From contig OX596341.1 of the NCBI GenBank assembly GCA_951394405.1, positions 1,302,001-1,366,000 on the forward strand: a stretch of DNA of 64,000 bases. Reading direction: 5' to 3'. This DNA is from Coprinellus micaceus (lineage: Eukaryota > Basidiomycota > Agaricomycetes > Agaricales > Psathyrellaceae). The translations under genes and the position numbers were made by a program. Shown piece after piece: positions 11,001 to 20,835 of this stretch (position 1 is the first letter of the stretch; each line of letters opens with the position of its first letter). Under the pieces are notes generated by a model. It was not told the origin of the DNA, did no database searches, and saw nothing but the letters and a program-made list of their open reading frames with translations.

Positions 11001-11475
11001 TAGGCGCCGGAGCAGCTAAAGTAAGCCATTTGCCTCGACTTCGGAACTTTGAGAAACACACTCAAACTGGGGAGCGCAGGTTGTTCACATGTATTCACAT
11101 TGCCGGATCTTGAACCTTGGAGCTTGAGAACCCGGCGATAAATACTCATCGGCGGTTCTCCCGAGAACCCACCCGTTTCAACATAACTCGATCGCGGCCC
11201 AGTGATATGGTGCCAAGTCAGCACACTCACCAGAGCCGTGGACGTGAATGAGGGTTCATCTAAACTGTCGCTCAGCGCGGAGCTTGTGCCCTACGCAATC
11301 AGCGTACAGCCTAATGCGAGGCTGGCTCAAGCACCCCCGAATTGGATGTTGAGAACGATCTGATTGCGTTGGTGCAACGAGCCTGAATCGTGGCGTCAAT
11401 ATCTACCCCATCGTCGCTCGCTAAGGTTCCCCAATTCCTAGAGGTCGAAGGCTCTATACCAGCCTGTCATCGGGG
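11001..11475. other. Intergenic, no gene recognised
   Basis: About 475 nt between HEM4 and the second fused GTPase. Short frames on both strands lack motifs. Presumably terminator and promoter sequence. Confidence 0.4.
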
Positions 11476-13580
11476 ATGCCTAGCCATGATCACAGACTCG
11501 ATCCCGCGTTGCAAGACGGCGGGCCTACAGACATTGTCATCTTGTGAGCGCCTGGGTTCGAATCTATTGGCGGAACGTCTAATCACGCCCTTGTCATCGC
11601 AGCGTTATGGGACCTACAGGCGCAGGGAAGAGCTCTGTAAGTGTCCTTTGATTGTCCTGCTCGATCGGAGCGCTGATGCCGAAGGGTGGTGAAGTTCATC
11701 AACCTCATCCTCGAGCACATCGGGGACAAAAGCCAGCCTGTCAAGGTTGGGCACCAACTGGTGCCTTGTACCCGAGAACTTCAAACCGTCATCGTCAAGG
11801 ACCAGATTGAAGATCAAGATGCCCACTTTCTGTCTCTCAGTAACGAGTATCGCATGGTAGTTGTCGACACACCAGGTTTCGACGATACTGTGGGCTTGGA
11901 CTATGAGGTTCTGAAGGGGATTGCCGAGTGGTATCAAGAATCGTAAGCACGATTGAATCTCCCATGGTATGAACGGACCTTACTGACGCTCCCCAGTTGC
12001 CGACGCAAGATGATCCTTGGAGGTGTGATATACTTGCACGACATCTCTCAAGATCGGTTCACCGGAACCGCCCGGCGGAACCTGAGCACGTTCACTAACC
12101 TGTGTAATGACGCAGTCCTTGACAAGGTGGTTCTTTTAACGACCAAGTGGAGTCGGGAAAGCGGTCGTGACTTCAACACGAGGGAACGCGAGCTCAAGGA
12201 AGTTCATTGGAAAGATCTAGTCGTTGGACCAAAGGGGGGCGCCTCCGTCATGAGACTGTCTGACCACCAGGGGAGCGAAGGGCAGAGCGGATGGCGAGTG
12301 ATTCGGCATATCCTACGCAAATTGGACCGCCGCCTGCTTCAGAAGACTCTCGACGAGGCGTTTCAAACCCAAGACACTCGAGCAAGAAGGAGGTCCACCC
12401 TGGAGACGGAGGCGGAGAGAGGGCTCCGAATCCGGATTCAGACTGCTTTGACCATTCGGGAAGAGATTGTAGCGTTGGAAGCACAGGCAGTAGGCGGGGA
12501 CAAGGACGATGCAATCAAAGAGAAGGAGGGAAAGTTGAATGAAATGCACCAGGCCATAGTGACGGCTTGGAAGGGGATCCAAAAGCCCTCACGGGCGATG
12601 CGCAAGTCTAGGTCTCTTTCCAGGTTGTTGGACGGTCCCCTGGTCAGCCGGGTAGCGCCCACACCCCCTCAGTCCGAGCCAAAGCTAGACGACATCGTGC
12701 TTTTGTAAGTGCTTTGAATGCTATCCCCCAAATCTAGGCTCTCATAAAGCTCGTAACAGGATCGCCGGAGCATCCGGGTCGGGCAGGAGTACTGTAAGTT
12801 ACACTATCGTTGATCATATCGGTGGTAGGCAGCAGGCTGATGATCCGAACCCCAGTTCATTAATGCGTTGCTTCGCGAGGTTGGGGGAGAGGAGCTGGAA
12901 GTTGGGGACAGCGGATCCTTGAGCTCTTGCACCAAAGAGGTGCAATGCTCAATGATCGATCTCTCGCAGTCTCCGAAATCTAAGAAGCAGTGTCGCATAT
13001 TCATGGTAGACACCCCTGGGTTCAACGACTGCGATCCGAGGAAAACCGACTCTGCTATTTTGCAAACTATTTTGGAATGGCTCCAGCGCTGGTATGTGAG
13101 CCTGGACGAACAACGAAGTAACCCAACTGATGCGCCAAGTGTCCTAGGTTGCACCCGAATACATCGTGTCGAGGTGGCATCCTATACCTCCAAGACATCA
13201 GCGTATCGCCATTACCACCCCTCGTGAGCGTCAATCGAGGCGTTTTAGGGAAGAACTTCGATTCCGACGTCTTCAAGCAGCTCGGCTTCGTAACGACAAA
13301 ATGGAAATACGCAGAAAACGGGGAGAAAACTCACTCGACATTCGAGGAGCAACTGGCGGATATACGGGCAGCTGGATCCGGGCTTTACAGCTTCAAGAAA
13401 GATCAGGACGCTTGGTCGATTCTGGAAGACTTTCTTCCGCGTCTGGAGAGCGGCAGAGACATACACGTTGGGGCGATTCTCGACGCCTTTCGGAGCGTGT
13501 CACAGCGGCACCACCTGAGTTTGGGGATAGACTCCTTCCTGAGCCGGTTTTTCGCCCTCCTCGAACGTCTGCTTGTCTGA
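11476..13580 (+). CDS. Two-domain P-loop GTPase (modules 5 and 6 fused)
   Basis: Seven exons: 11476-11543, 11603-11636, 11695-11942, 11997-12704, 12760-12793, 12856-13091, 13148-13580, all in frame for 586 residues. Module 5 is canonical: GPTGAGKSS, PCT in the G2 region, DTPGF, GGVIYLHDIS and TTKW. It carries a long helical extension rich in Glu, Lys and Arg, with ETEAERGLR and a likely coiled coil. It ends in DDIVLL, whose donor at 12705 leads straight to the P-loop exon of module 6. Module 6 reads GASGSGRST, again Arg for the Walker A Lys, with DTPGF and TTKW retained. The chain ends in a hydrophobic, basic amphipathic helix (FLSRFFALLERLLV). Lys/Arg order is the reverse of the other two fusions. 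Splice phases at the fusion point equal those inside each module, which supports a genuine fusion. Confidence 0.78.
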
Positions 13581-14414
13581 TAGTCCACATTTTGGACGAC
13601 GAATACTACTCCATTTTTATCTCCATGAATAACCTTTGCGCCTATCGTATGCGTCGCTTCCAGTTTACGCGAAGAGCCTAAGAGAGCTCCGACTGGCACT
13701 ATCGATCCTGCCGTAGGTGGTCACCGCCCAAGAAGGCCGCTTCTGGCTGCCTCGGCCAAATGGACTGGCTGTGAGAACATGGGGCGGCGGGGAGTTCCTT
13801 TTCCTTGCAGCCATTCATGTATGTACTGTATGCCCACCTCTCGTGGCACCACCGGCAATCGGAAGGTCTTGGGCCTGACTTCCCCCCGCTTGCTCCCCCA
13901 TCACGGACACGCCTGAAGCACAGCAGCTTCGCCGTGTGTTTTCTGGTTGGTTGCAACCGCTTTCCCTTTCAGCGAAAGTAAACATATTGCTTCCTATCTC
14001 GAACCGATGCAGGTATACTTACGTCGAAAAGTTCCATAAACCAAATCAACGTCTTTCAAGTTTCAGCCCAGTGCACGTTTAGCTACTAAACTACCCCAAA
14101 ATTGGAGCAAAGAATAGTTTGGCGAAGATGACCCGAGTTTCTGGCGAGGCACATACCTGGAAAGTCGTAAACCCTGGGGACGCTGGGGCAGTCCAAACAG
14201 GTCACTTCAACTTGGGTAGCGGGTCTAGGGGATAGATGGTGGCAACCCGTGGCATGAGAACTCGGGCGTGTCACGGTGAGACCCAGACCGCACGGGCGAA
14301 CTTTGTTCGTGACCTTAGACTCCCCATACGCTTGCCTTCGGGGAACGCTCCACGACCCATCCCTGATACGTCTCCTGTGCTACCTCCCGAAGGACCGGCG
14401 TGACTGAATTAGCT
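13581..14414. other. Intergenic, no gene recognised
   Basis: About 830 nt between fused gene 11476-13580 and the single-domain gene at 14415. The frames seen are short and unsupported. No DIVIL-type exon is present, so modules 6 and 7 are not fused. Confidence 0.4.
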
Positions 14415-15329
14415 ATGTCCGGTAGCAAGGACCTTGTGATCCTGTAAGCTCAATCATTCCCTCCAGGCCATGCCTGATGAGAGTTTGTAGTGTCATGGGG
14501 ACTACGGGGGCGGGAAAGAGTTCAGTAGGTACTTTGGGCTTTGGGCGCGGTACTGACGCTTACATTTGTTGCTGGAAGTTTGTCAACCTCCTCCTCAGTG
14601 CTGCTGGGAACCCACGACCGGAGGTCAAAGTTGGCCATGGTTTGCAACCCTGTACAACTCAACTCGAATCCGTCATCATCGAGGGCCAAATCACGCGTCA
14701 AGGTGTCCGTTTCAAGAATCTCACACAGGAGCATCGCATTGTAATTGTCGACACCCCCGGTTTCGAGGGGGTTAAGGAGACCGACACCAGGATCTTATGC
14801 GATATTGCGACGTGGCTGAAGAAAAGGTCAGCACAGTTGGCGTCGTTCATAATGGTACAAGAAGTGGAAGGGAGAAGCTAATGGACCCAGATTCAAAAAG
14901 CAGGCGATTTTTGGAGGGATTATATACCTTCACGATATCAGCGAAGATCGCTTTCCCGGTTCGGCGAAGCAGAACTTGAAGAGTTTGAAGCGCTTGTACG
15001 GGGACGCGGCTCTTGACAAGGTTGTCTTGGTCACGAGCAAATGGTCTCTGCAGGAGCCCCGAAGATCGGAGGAAAAAGAGCAACAGTTAAAGGAGAAATA
15101 TTGGGAGACACTGATTTCGCCGAAGGAGGGGGACGGTGCGCATGTCATGCGACTGTTGAACCCCAAGGGAGAGGGAGTAGGTGCGTGGGCAGTGGTGTGC
15201 CACATTCTGGTCCAGTTGGACAATAGGCTAAGCCAGGAAACCCTTGACATCGTTCGTCAGAACCAAGGCACCTTCCTGGGCTCCCTCCTCAGGGGGGTAT
15301 TTGGCCGATCTAAGGGTCGCACAAAGTAA
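14415..15329 (+). CDS. Single-domain P-loop GTPase (module 7)
   Basis: Four exons: 14415-14443, 14491-14524, 14579-14826, 14891-15329, giving 249 residues. A nine-residue leader, MSGSKDLVI, is followed by the 34-nt exon encoding VMGTTGAGKSS. Next come QPCT (G2 region), VIVDTPGF (G3), GGIIYLHDIS and TSKW (G4-like). The protein is closest to modules 5 and 9 in motif wording but lacks their long coiled-coil insert. It ends in SFLGSLLRGVFGRSKGRTK, an amphipathic then basic tail. The acceptor before exon 4 was set at 14890 because it alone keeps the frame. A decayed fragment of adenylosuccinate lyase starts 540 nt downstream, matching the layout behind module 9. Confidence 0.75.
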
Positions 15330-15393
15330 CATCTTACTAGACACTCAGGCTCATCACCTCACACTAGCAATGCTACAACCCACCCTGCCATTA

Positions 15394-15460
15394 GGTTGGT
15401 CGTGCGCCAAATCGCCGCTTTCACGGAGAAGTCGACTTTCAGTCAAGCAGCAACTGGGCG
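15394..15460. repeat. Diverged direct repeat R1 (partner at 16453)
   Basis: Shares a degraded run with 16453-16530: gtygtgcgcc, an A-rich gap, gccg, T run, then gtcgactt and caag. A shorter match (ctcgagaacgat) follows each copy, near 15570 and 16675. The two copies flank the lyase fragment. Aligned by eye only. Confidence 0.4.
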
Positions 15461-15868
15461 TTGAACTTCCTTAAGTTGAAGCAACCGGCCTGCTGTTCGA
15501 AATAAGCGTCAGCGGGATGATAACGCGAGTCATTGGGACAAGGGCCTTTCACCCAGCTTATGACAGACCCTCGAGAACGATAACCAGACCACAGTGAATG
15601 TCAGCGGCGCCTCTGAGAGAGGGAGAGCGAGAGTAGATCAGGAACCCCAAAGCCGCAGGTTAGGCGGGCACGCATGAATGTCTGAATCTGGTCAGCCTGG
15701 TGACCATTCGGTCGAGCTCTTTGACCTTGCGATTATGTACCCCGGAGATGCCCAGGACGTTTGCGTGGCCGCCCCTCAAAATTCCTGCATGAATTCCGGT
15801 CATGTCAAACCCGAAAGCCTAACCACAAACACGTCCTTTTAGCCGACTGTCGCAAGTTTATTCGCACC

Positions 15869-16330
15869 TTACACGGAGAGCTCGACTTTCTGACTCGTGG
15901 CAATCGCGTCCCAGAGCTCCTTGTCAGCAAGGGCAGGTTGTACCAGCTGTTGAAGAAACCATCGACCTGCTTCGGGGCCCTGCCGACTAAGATGGCAGGG
16001 GACAGCAAATGATTGATGTCAGCGACGATAGGCTCGAGACAAGGATCAGACCTGACGCGACCAACTTGAAGCAGGTCCTTCTCGAGGCCCGAGGTCCCTT
16101 CATGCGAGGGGACCTAAACAGCGACCGCATGTCAATCGCATATCTCGGACGGGTTTACATTCGTTGTTCGCGCGGTTCTCTTTTAAATTGTGCACCTCCT
16201 TCTGGCTCACCATAAATGGCAAGTCCTGGGAGGTTCCGCAAGTGACGACCCCAGGGGTGAGGACGTCAATCTTCAACCCAGATCATCCAGAAGTGTCAAT
16301 GTCCGCCATAGTCCGGCTGGCGGTACCCTT
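15869..16330 (-). pseudogene. Decayed 3' fragment of adenylosuccinate lyase
   Basis: The stretch aligns by eye with the 3' end of the intact lyase gene starting at 20836, beginning at the equivalent of its stop codon. Matching runs include ttacacgga, ccttgtc.gcaagggcagg, tcgacctgct, tgacctgacgcga and tctcgag. In translation, VGRAPKQVDGF corresponds to [11 protein letters not shown] of the intact enzyme. The frame then breaks within about 30 codons and no continuous ORF remains. Similarity fades around 16260-16330, the equivalent of intact positions near 21290-21360. The rest of the gene is missing. It lies 540 nt behind GTPase module 7, while the intact gene lies 508 nt behind module 9, consistent with one duplicated block. 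Confidence 0.8.
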
Positions 16331-16452
16331 GGTGGAGTCCGGAGGATACGGGGACGCCCCTTGAGTCCCTTCGGCGGGGGCCTAATTTGCAGGCCCAAAG
16401 GGCCGCCAGCTGGTAACACAAGCAGTCACCTCACTCGTGAATTCATTGTGTC

Positions 16453-16530
16453 GTTTGGTTGTGCGCCCAACAGCCGTTTTTGCGAACAGGTCAAGAAGAG
16501 GTCGACTTCTTGCCAAGTAGTAACCGTATA
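16453..16530. repeat. Diverged direct repeat R2 (partner at 15394)
   Basis: The second copy of the repeat described at 15394-15460. It has the same orientation and lies on the far side of the lyase fragment, about 1.06 kb away. Confidence 0.4.
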
Positions 16531-16740
16531 TCAAACGGAGCTAGAAGGACCGAGCAGGTAACCGAGGCCGACAATAAGGTGTTGACGATCGACTCGAAGT
16601 AGGCCCTAGGGAAATGGCCGAGCGGGTCGCCATCGAGCCAGGAGACCTCAACCCGGTCGTCGGTTTACGGCAGAGTCTCGAGAACGATCCCTCGTTTGCC
16701 AAGCTGGTCAAGTAGGTATACTCGGTGAGTTTGTATATGT

Positions 16741-17075
16741 ACCGCGTGCAAGAACCTCATCTATGTAGTCTCGGAGAAACCTTTGAATATTTTTGGCCTT
16801 GGGAGAGCGGAAGACGTCCCGGGCAACCATGTGGGCGGTGTCTTAAAGAGACGCGAGAGTGAGGGTATGCCAGGGAATCGAATATGGCGGGATGGATAGG
16901 GATCTGCGTTCGGGTTTGACTGGCTTGGTGGCCAGGGTGGCGCAGGGGGCTTGGTTGAATGAGTGGGCTGAAGGCGACCGAACAGCAAAAGGCGTGTGGA
17001 GAAATGGCGCCAAGAGGACAGCTGGGCGCAAAGGATCCGTCGGGTGCATCTTGGGTTGCCGCTGAGCTGAGGATG
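16741..17075 (-). pseudogene. Possible remnant of a mitochondrial-protein gene
   Basis: On the minus strand an ATG near 17075 opens an Arg/Ser-rich segment without acidic residues (RRILCAQLSSWRHFSTR), like a mitochondrial targeting peptide. The frame runs to LSRLFKTPP. A coding-like segment MVARDVFRSPKAKN then IQRFLRDYIDEVLA continues in another frame, as if one base were lost near 16850. No family is recognised. An intact gene with an unrecognised intron is the alternative. Confidence 0.25.
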
Positions 17076-18352
17076 AAGCATTGGCAGTGGCGGCAGATCA
17101 AACCCGTGGGACTCGTCTTTGAAGGCCACCCGCCGCCTGCCTGCCGCCCACGAGTCACCAGCGAATCTTAACTCAACCTCGATCCAATTGCTTTCAACTG
17201 TCTTGTCTGTTATCGTACCTCCGCTCGTCTCGTCAAAAGGCGGGCAACTGCGCTATGGGGGTCCCCCATCATGTGCTTTTCTCTGCCTCAGCAAATGCTT
17301 GGCCTCCCGCCACTTCCCTCCAGGATCCCCCTCTTTTCCCCTCCTTCAGAGTATCTGGCCGCATGTACACACCGCCCGGCTGTGAAGGATCCGAGTCTTG
17401 GGAAAAGTTAGACCAATTTTGTCCCAGTTCGATGGTTATGGGCCTGGGGCCTGCACGGTATCCTTCACTATTCACAACGCCCTAGTCCGTCGGACACGCT
17501 TTTCTTTTCACAACATCGTCTCCGAGATGTTACTATAGGCCTTTTGACTTCGTTTCCCAATGAAATTGGCTGGCGACCTGAGGTCAAGGAAGCCCCGACA
17601 CGCTGAACACGGCTGGAGGGATCCAAGCCTACGGAGAGGGCGTGACAGAATCGAGGAACGTCAGGTGAGCAGCGTGCCCGTCTTCCCCGCGGCAACGCTC
17701 CCTTCACTTTGGCCCTTCCGGTTTCTAGACTCGAGACGGTGTGCTTCCTCAATCCTAGCCGATTACCTCACTACTTACGTATCGTTCGAGCCCATGTAGG
17801 CTCAGGTCCGATCCTAAAACCCCCAAATTCGTCGCGACCCCCTCATGCATTTTTCATTAATTTCGGCCATTTTCGTCGCATGACAGATGGGACCTCTGGG
17901 AAGACCACATTCGTCGCATCTGACCTAAAATCATCCAAATTAAGAGCCCCTCATCTCTTACCAAGATAGAGGCCCCACGCAGCGTCTGGCGCCTAAAGTT
18001 TCCTAGAAACAAAGAGGGAAGGACCAGAAACGAGGACCCGTGCCGGGGCCCGTGGCCCTCTGGCAGGGCTAGGGCAAGGGACCAGGATTGTACATCGCTG
18101 GTGATAGGGTCAAATTCCGGCACATATGGATCGAACATTGGCCCAATTTCCGGTCATACACCGACCTCGGACTCCCCCCTTTTTTTGGGTCGTTTTCGTC
18201 GCACCAGGATCGGATCTCTGTAAGCATATAAGTCCTGCCTATCTGGCTTCGCCACCTTTTACCGATATTAATCGTCCCACCACAACAGACTATAACTCAC
18301 TCCCTTCGAATTCAACCCACCGTTGTATCGTATTTCCATCAGTTCAACGAGA
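17076..18352. other. Intergenic, low-complexity, no gene recognised
   Basis: No supported gene. The motif ttttcgtcgca occurs twice (near 17870 and 18190) in pyrimidine-rich sequence. The last 100 nt form the leader of the third fused GTPase gene. Confidence 0.35.
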
Positions 18353-20328
18353 ATGTCTCGACGTACTTTGGAATCGTTCCAAAACGACATCGTGATTCTG
18401 TGAGTCTGATCGATCCCATGTGCCTCATTGGGCTCATCGCTGTGGCCGCTGCTACAGGGTTCTGGGAGCGACGGGCTCCGGAAGGAGTTCAGTAAGTGGT
18501 GGTAACCTCGAATGGAGCGACTACTTGAACCCTCCGGGTAGTTCATCAACGACTACCTTTCCACGATCAAGCATGCCACAAAGCTAGATGTTGGTTCTGC
18601 CAATCAGCTGACCGCTGTGACCTCGGACATTCGACCCATTATCGTTGACAAGCGTACATGCCAGTTCCCTCCAGGCCTTCCATCGGAAGCGAGACTCGTC
18701 ATCGTAGATACCCCTGGTTTCAATCGCCCCGACCACAGTGATGGCAAACTCATCGACGAGATCGCGTTGTGGTTTCGCAACTCGTACGTCCGCTCAGCAC
18801 ACAGAGGCTAAGTCTAATTCACAGTGCACCATAGAAAGGCTACCCTTGGGGGAGTCATCTACCTCTACAACATTTCAGAGCAACCACCCTCCTATCGTTC
18901 CCTCAGCGTCAAAGTCAATAAGCTCGACCCCAAGCTCCCCACAGCTTTGAGAAAGACTGTGATGGTGATCTCCAAATGGGAGCACTTGGAAGGGGATCGG
19001 TTTCCACGCTGGCGACAAGAGGTGTTGAGCGATTGGAGCACGTCCATTCGTCATAACGGGATAGGTGTGCCTGTTGAAGACTGGCAGTCGCCTGCAGGCG
19101 GGAAGGGGAATGCCAAAGATATTATCGAGGCAGGGCTACGAAGGGCTGTGTTAAGTCAGCTAATGGACCAGCAGCCCGCTGACGACCCTGCTTTGCATGA
19201 CGCCCGCCCGACGGACATTGTGATCCCGTAAGTTCTATACCTCCCTCAAGCCGGGAGATGCCTGATGACATTCGATAGTGTCATAGGGCCCACAGGGGCG
19301 GGAAAGAGTACCGTGAGTGTCTAGAGCACGCCGAACACGAATGTAAACGCTGATATACGAACGAAGTTCGCCAATCTCCTTCTCGAAGCTGTCGACTACC
19401 CGCGACAGCGGATCAAGGCCGGTGGGCAAGACTGCACTTATGAGTTGGAGTCGGTCGTCATCGAGGCGCAGGCCACCCGGGGGAAGGCCCCCGCCGTTAA
19501 TCGTAGCGATCAGTATCGGATCGTGATTGTCGATACCCCCGGCTTCGACGACACCACCGCGTCTGACTTCGAGATATTGAAGCGCATTGCAAGGTGGCTA
19601 GAGGAGTCGTAAGTGCAAATCCCCACATATGCTGAAGTGGGAGGAAACGCCTCACGATCCATCTAGATTCCGTCGGAATATGATCCTCGGGGGGGGTGAT
19701 CTACCTTCACGACATTTCCCAGGATCGATTCTCTAGGACGGCTCGAAGGAACTTGGATATGTTCAGCCAACTATGCGGAGACGCGGCTCTCGACAAGGCG
19801 GTCCTCGTCACGAGCAAGTGGAGTCGACAGGGAGATCGTAACTTTGTAACAAGGGAAAATGAGCTGAAAACGGTTCACTGGAAGGAAATGCTTCATCCTC
19901 CAAAGGGCGAGGTTGGTGCAAGGGTGATGCGGCTGGGCGGCCCACGCAGACGAGAAGACCCCAACAGAACAGAGGGCGATGATGCGTGGGCGGTAATACA
20001 TGGGATTCTCGGTCGGTTGGACCGGCGGCTTGCTGAGGGGGACGTACAGAAAACCCTCGCTGAAGTCCTCCAGATCCAGGACGAGCTGGTCAAGAGGAGG
20101 GGGATTCCAGAGACGGAAGCGGCCAAGGAGTTACGGGACCAGCTACAGGCCGCTTTACGCGTTCAAGAGGAGATGCCGGCGTTGGAGGCGCAGGCAGCGG
20201 ATGGAGATGAGGTGGCAGAGGCAAAGATCAGGGAGAAGGAAGATGAGCTACGCAGGATGCATACCGCCATCCAACAGAACAGGGCTTCGTTTTTCGCACG
20301 CTTTCGTCGTTTCCTCGGGTTTCGATGA
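18353..20328 (+). CDS. Two-domain P-loop GTPase (modules 8 and 9 fused), probably disrupted
   Basis: Exons by homology: 18353-18399, 18458-18491, 18542-18783, 18825-19227, 19279-19312, 19367-19608, 19667-20328. Module 8 reads GATGSGRSS (Arg for the Walker A Lys), with DTPGF and SKW. It ends TDIVIP, whose donor at 19228 joins the P-loop exon of module 9, GPTGAGKST. Module 9 has DTPGF, YLHDIS, TSKW, a helical extension like that of module 5 (PALEAQAADGDE) and a C-terminal FFARFRRFLGFR. Two frame breaks exist. No GT-AG pair tested keeps frame between exons 3 and 4 of module 8. A run of eight G (19689-19696) adds one base before YLHDIS in module 9. Either this copy is decaying or the runs are sequencing errors. 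The total is 2 nt over a multiple of three. Confidence 0.65.
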
Positions 20329-20835
20329 TTAGTTGATGTGCCCCAGTTTTGTTCACTTGCTCATGTTCGAGTATTGTAATTACAGTCTCTCGGTCGAATA
20401 TGTATTCAGGTACTGGTATGCCCAATGTGACCCATATGCTCTGCCCATGCACTACCTGCCGAGCAGGAACCGTCCTATATCTTCACCTCTACTGTCACGG
20501 CGAGTCCCGTTCGGAACTAGGCTTCTAGCTTTAGCCTCAGCCCTGTCGGTGGTGTAACCCACGCTGGAGGCAAAGGCCCTTCAAGAACTTACCTTCCTGC
20601 GTGGTTTATTTACCGAATGGAGAGGCAGGTGTACTGAGAAGCGCGTGGCAGGATTGCTTCCCTCGGTCCTCAAGTAGCTTGTATCGACGCCCCTCCTTTC
20701 CTCGCCACCGATGTAACAGGACATGTATGATTGGAACCCCTCGACACATTTATACTACAGACGTTTCCTTTTCACTTCCAGTGATAATAATGATACACCC
20801 CACCTTTCCAAGCTATCGGACGCTTCATTCCCAGT

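Noticed and set aside
11545..11575. tRNA B-box-like gggttcgaatc
   Set aside because: It lies inside the first intron of the fused GTPase gene and no cloverleaf can be built.
17880..17925. P-loop-like GTSGKTT sequence
   Set aside because: No preceding DIVIL-type strand, no 34-nt exon plan and no downstream DTPGF. Probably chance or too decayed to call.
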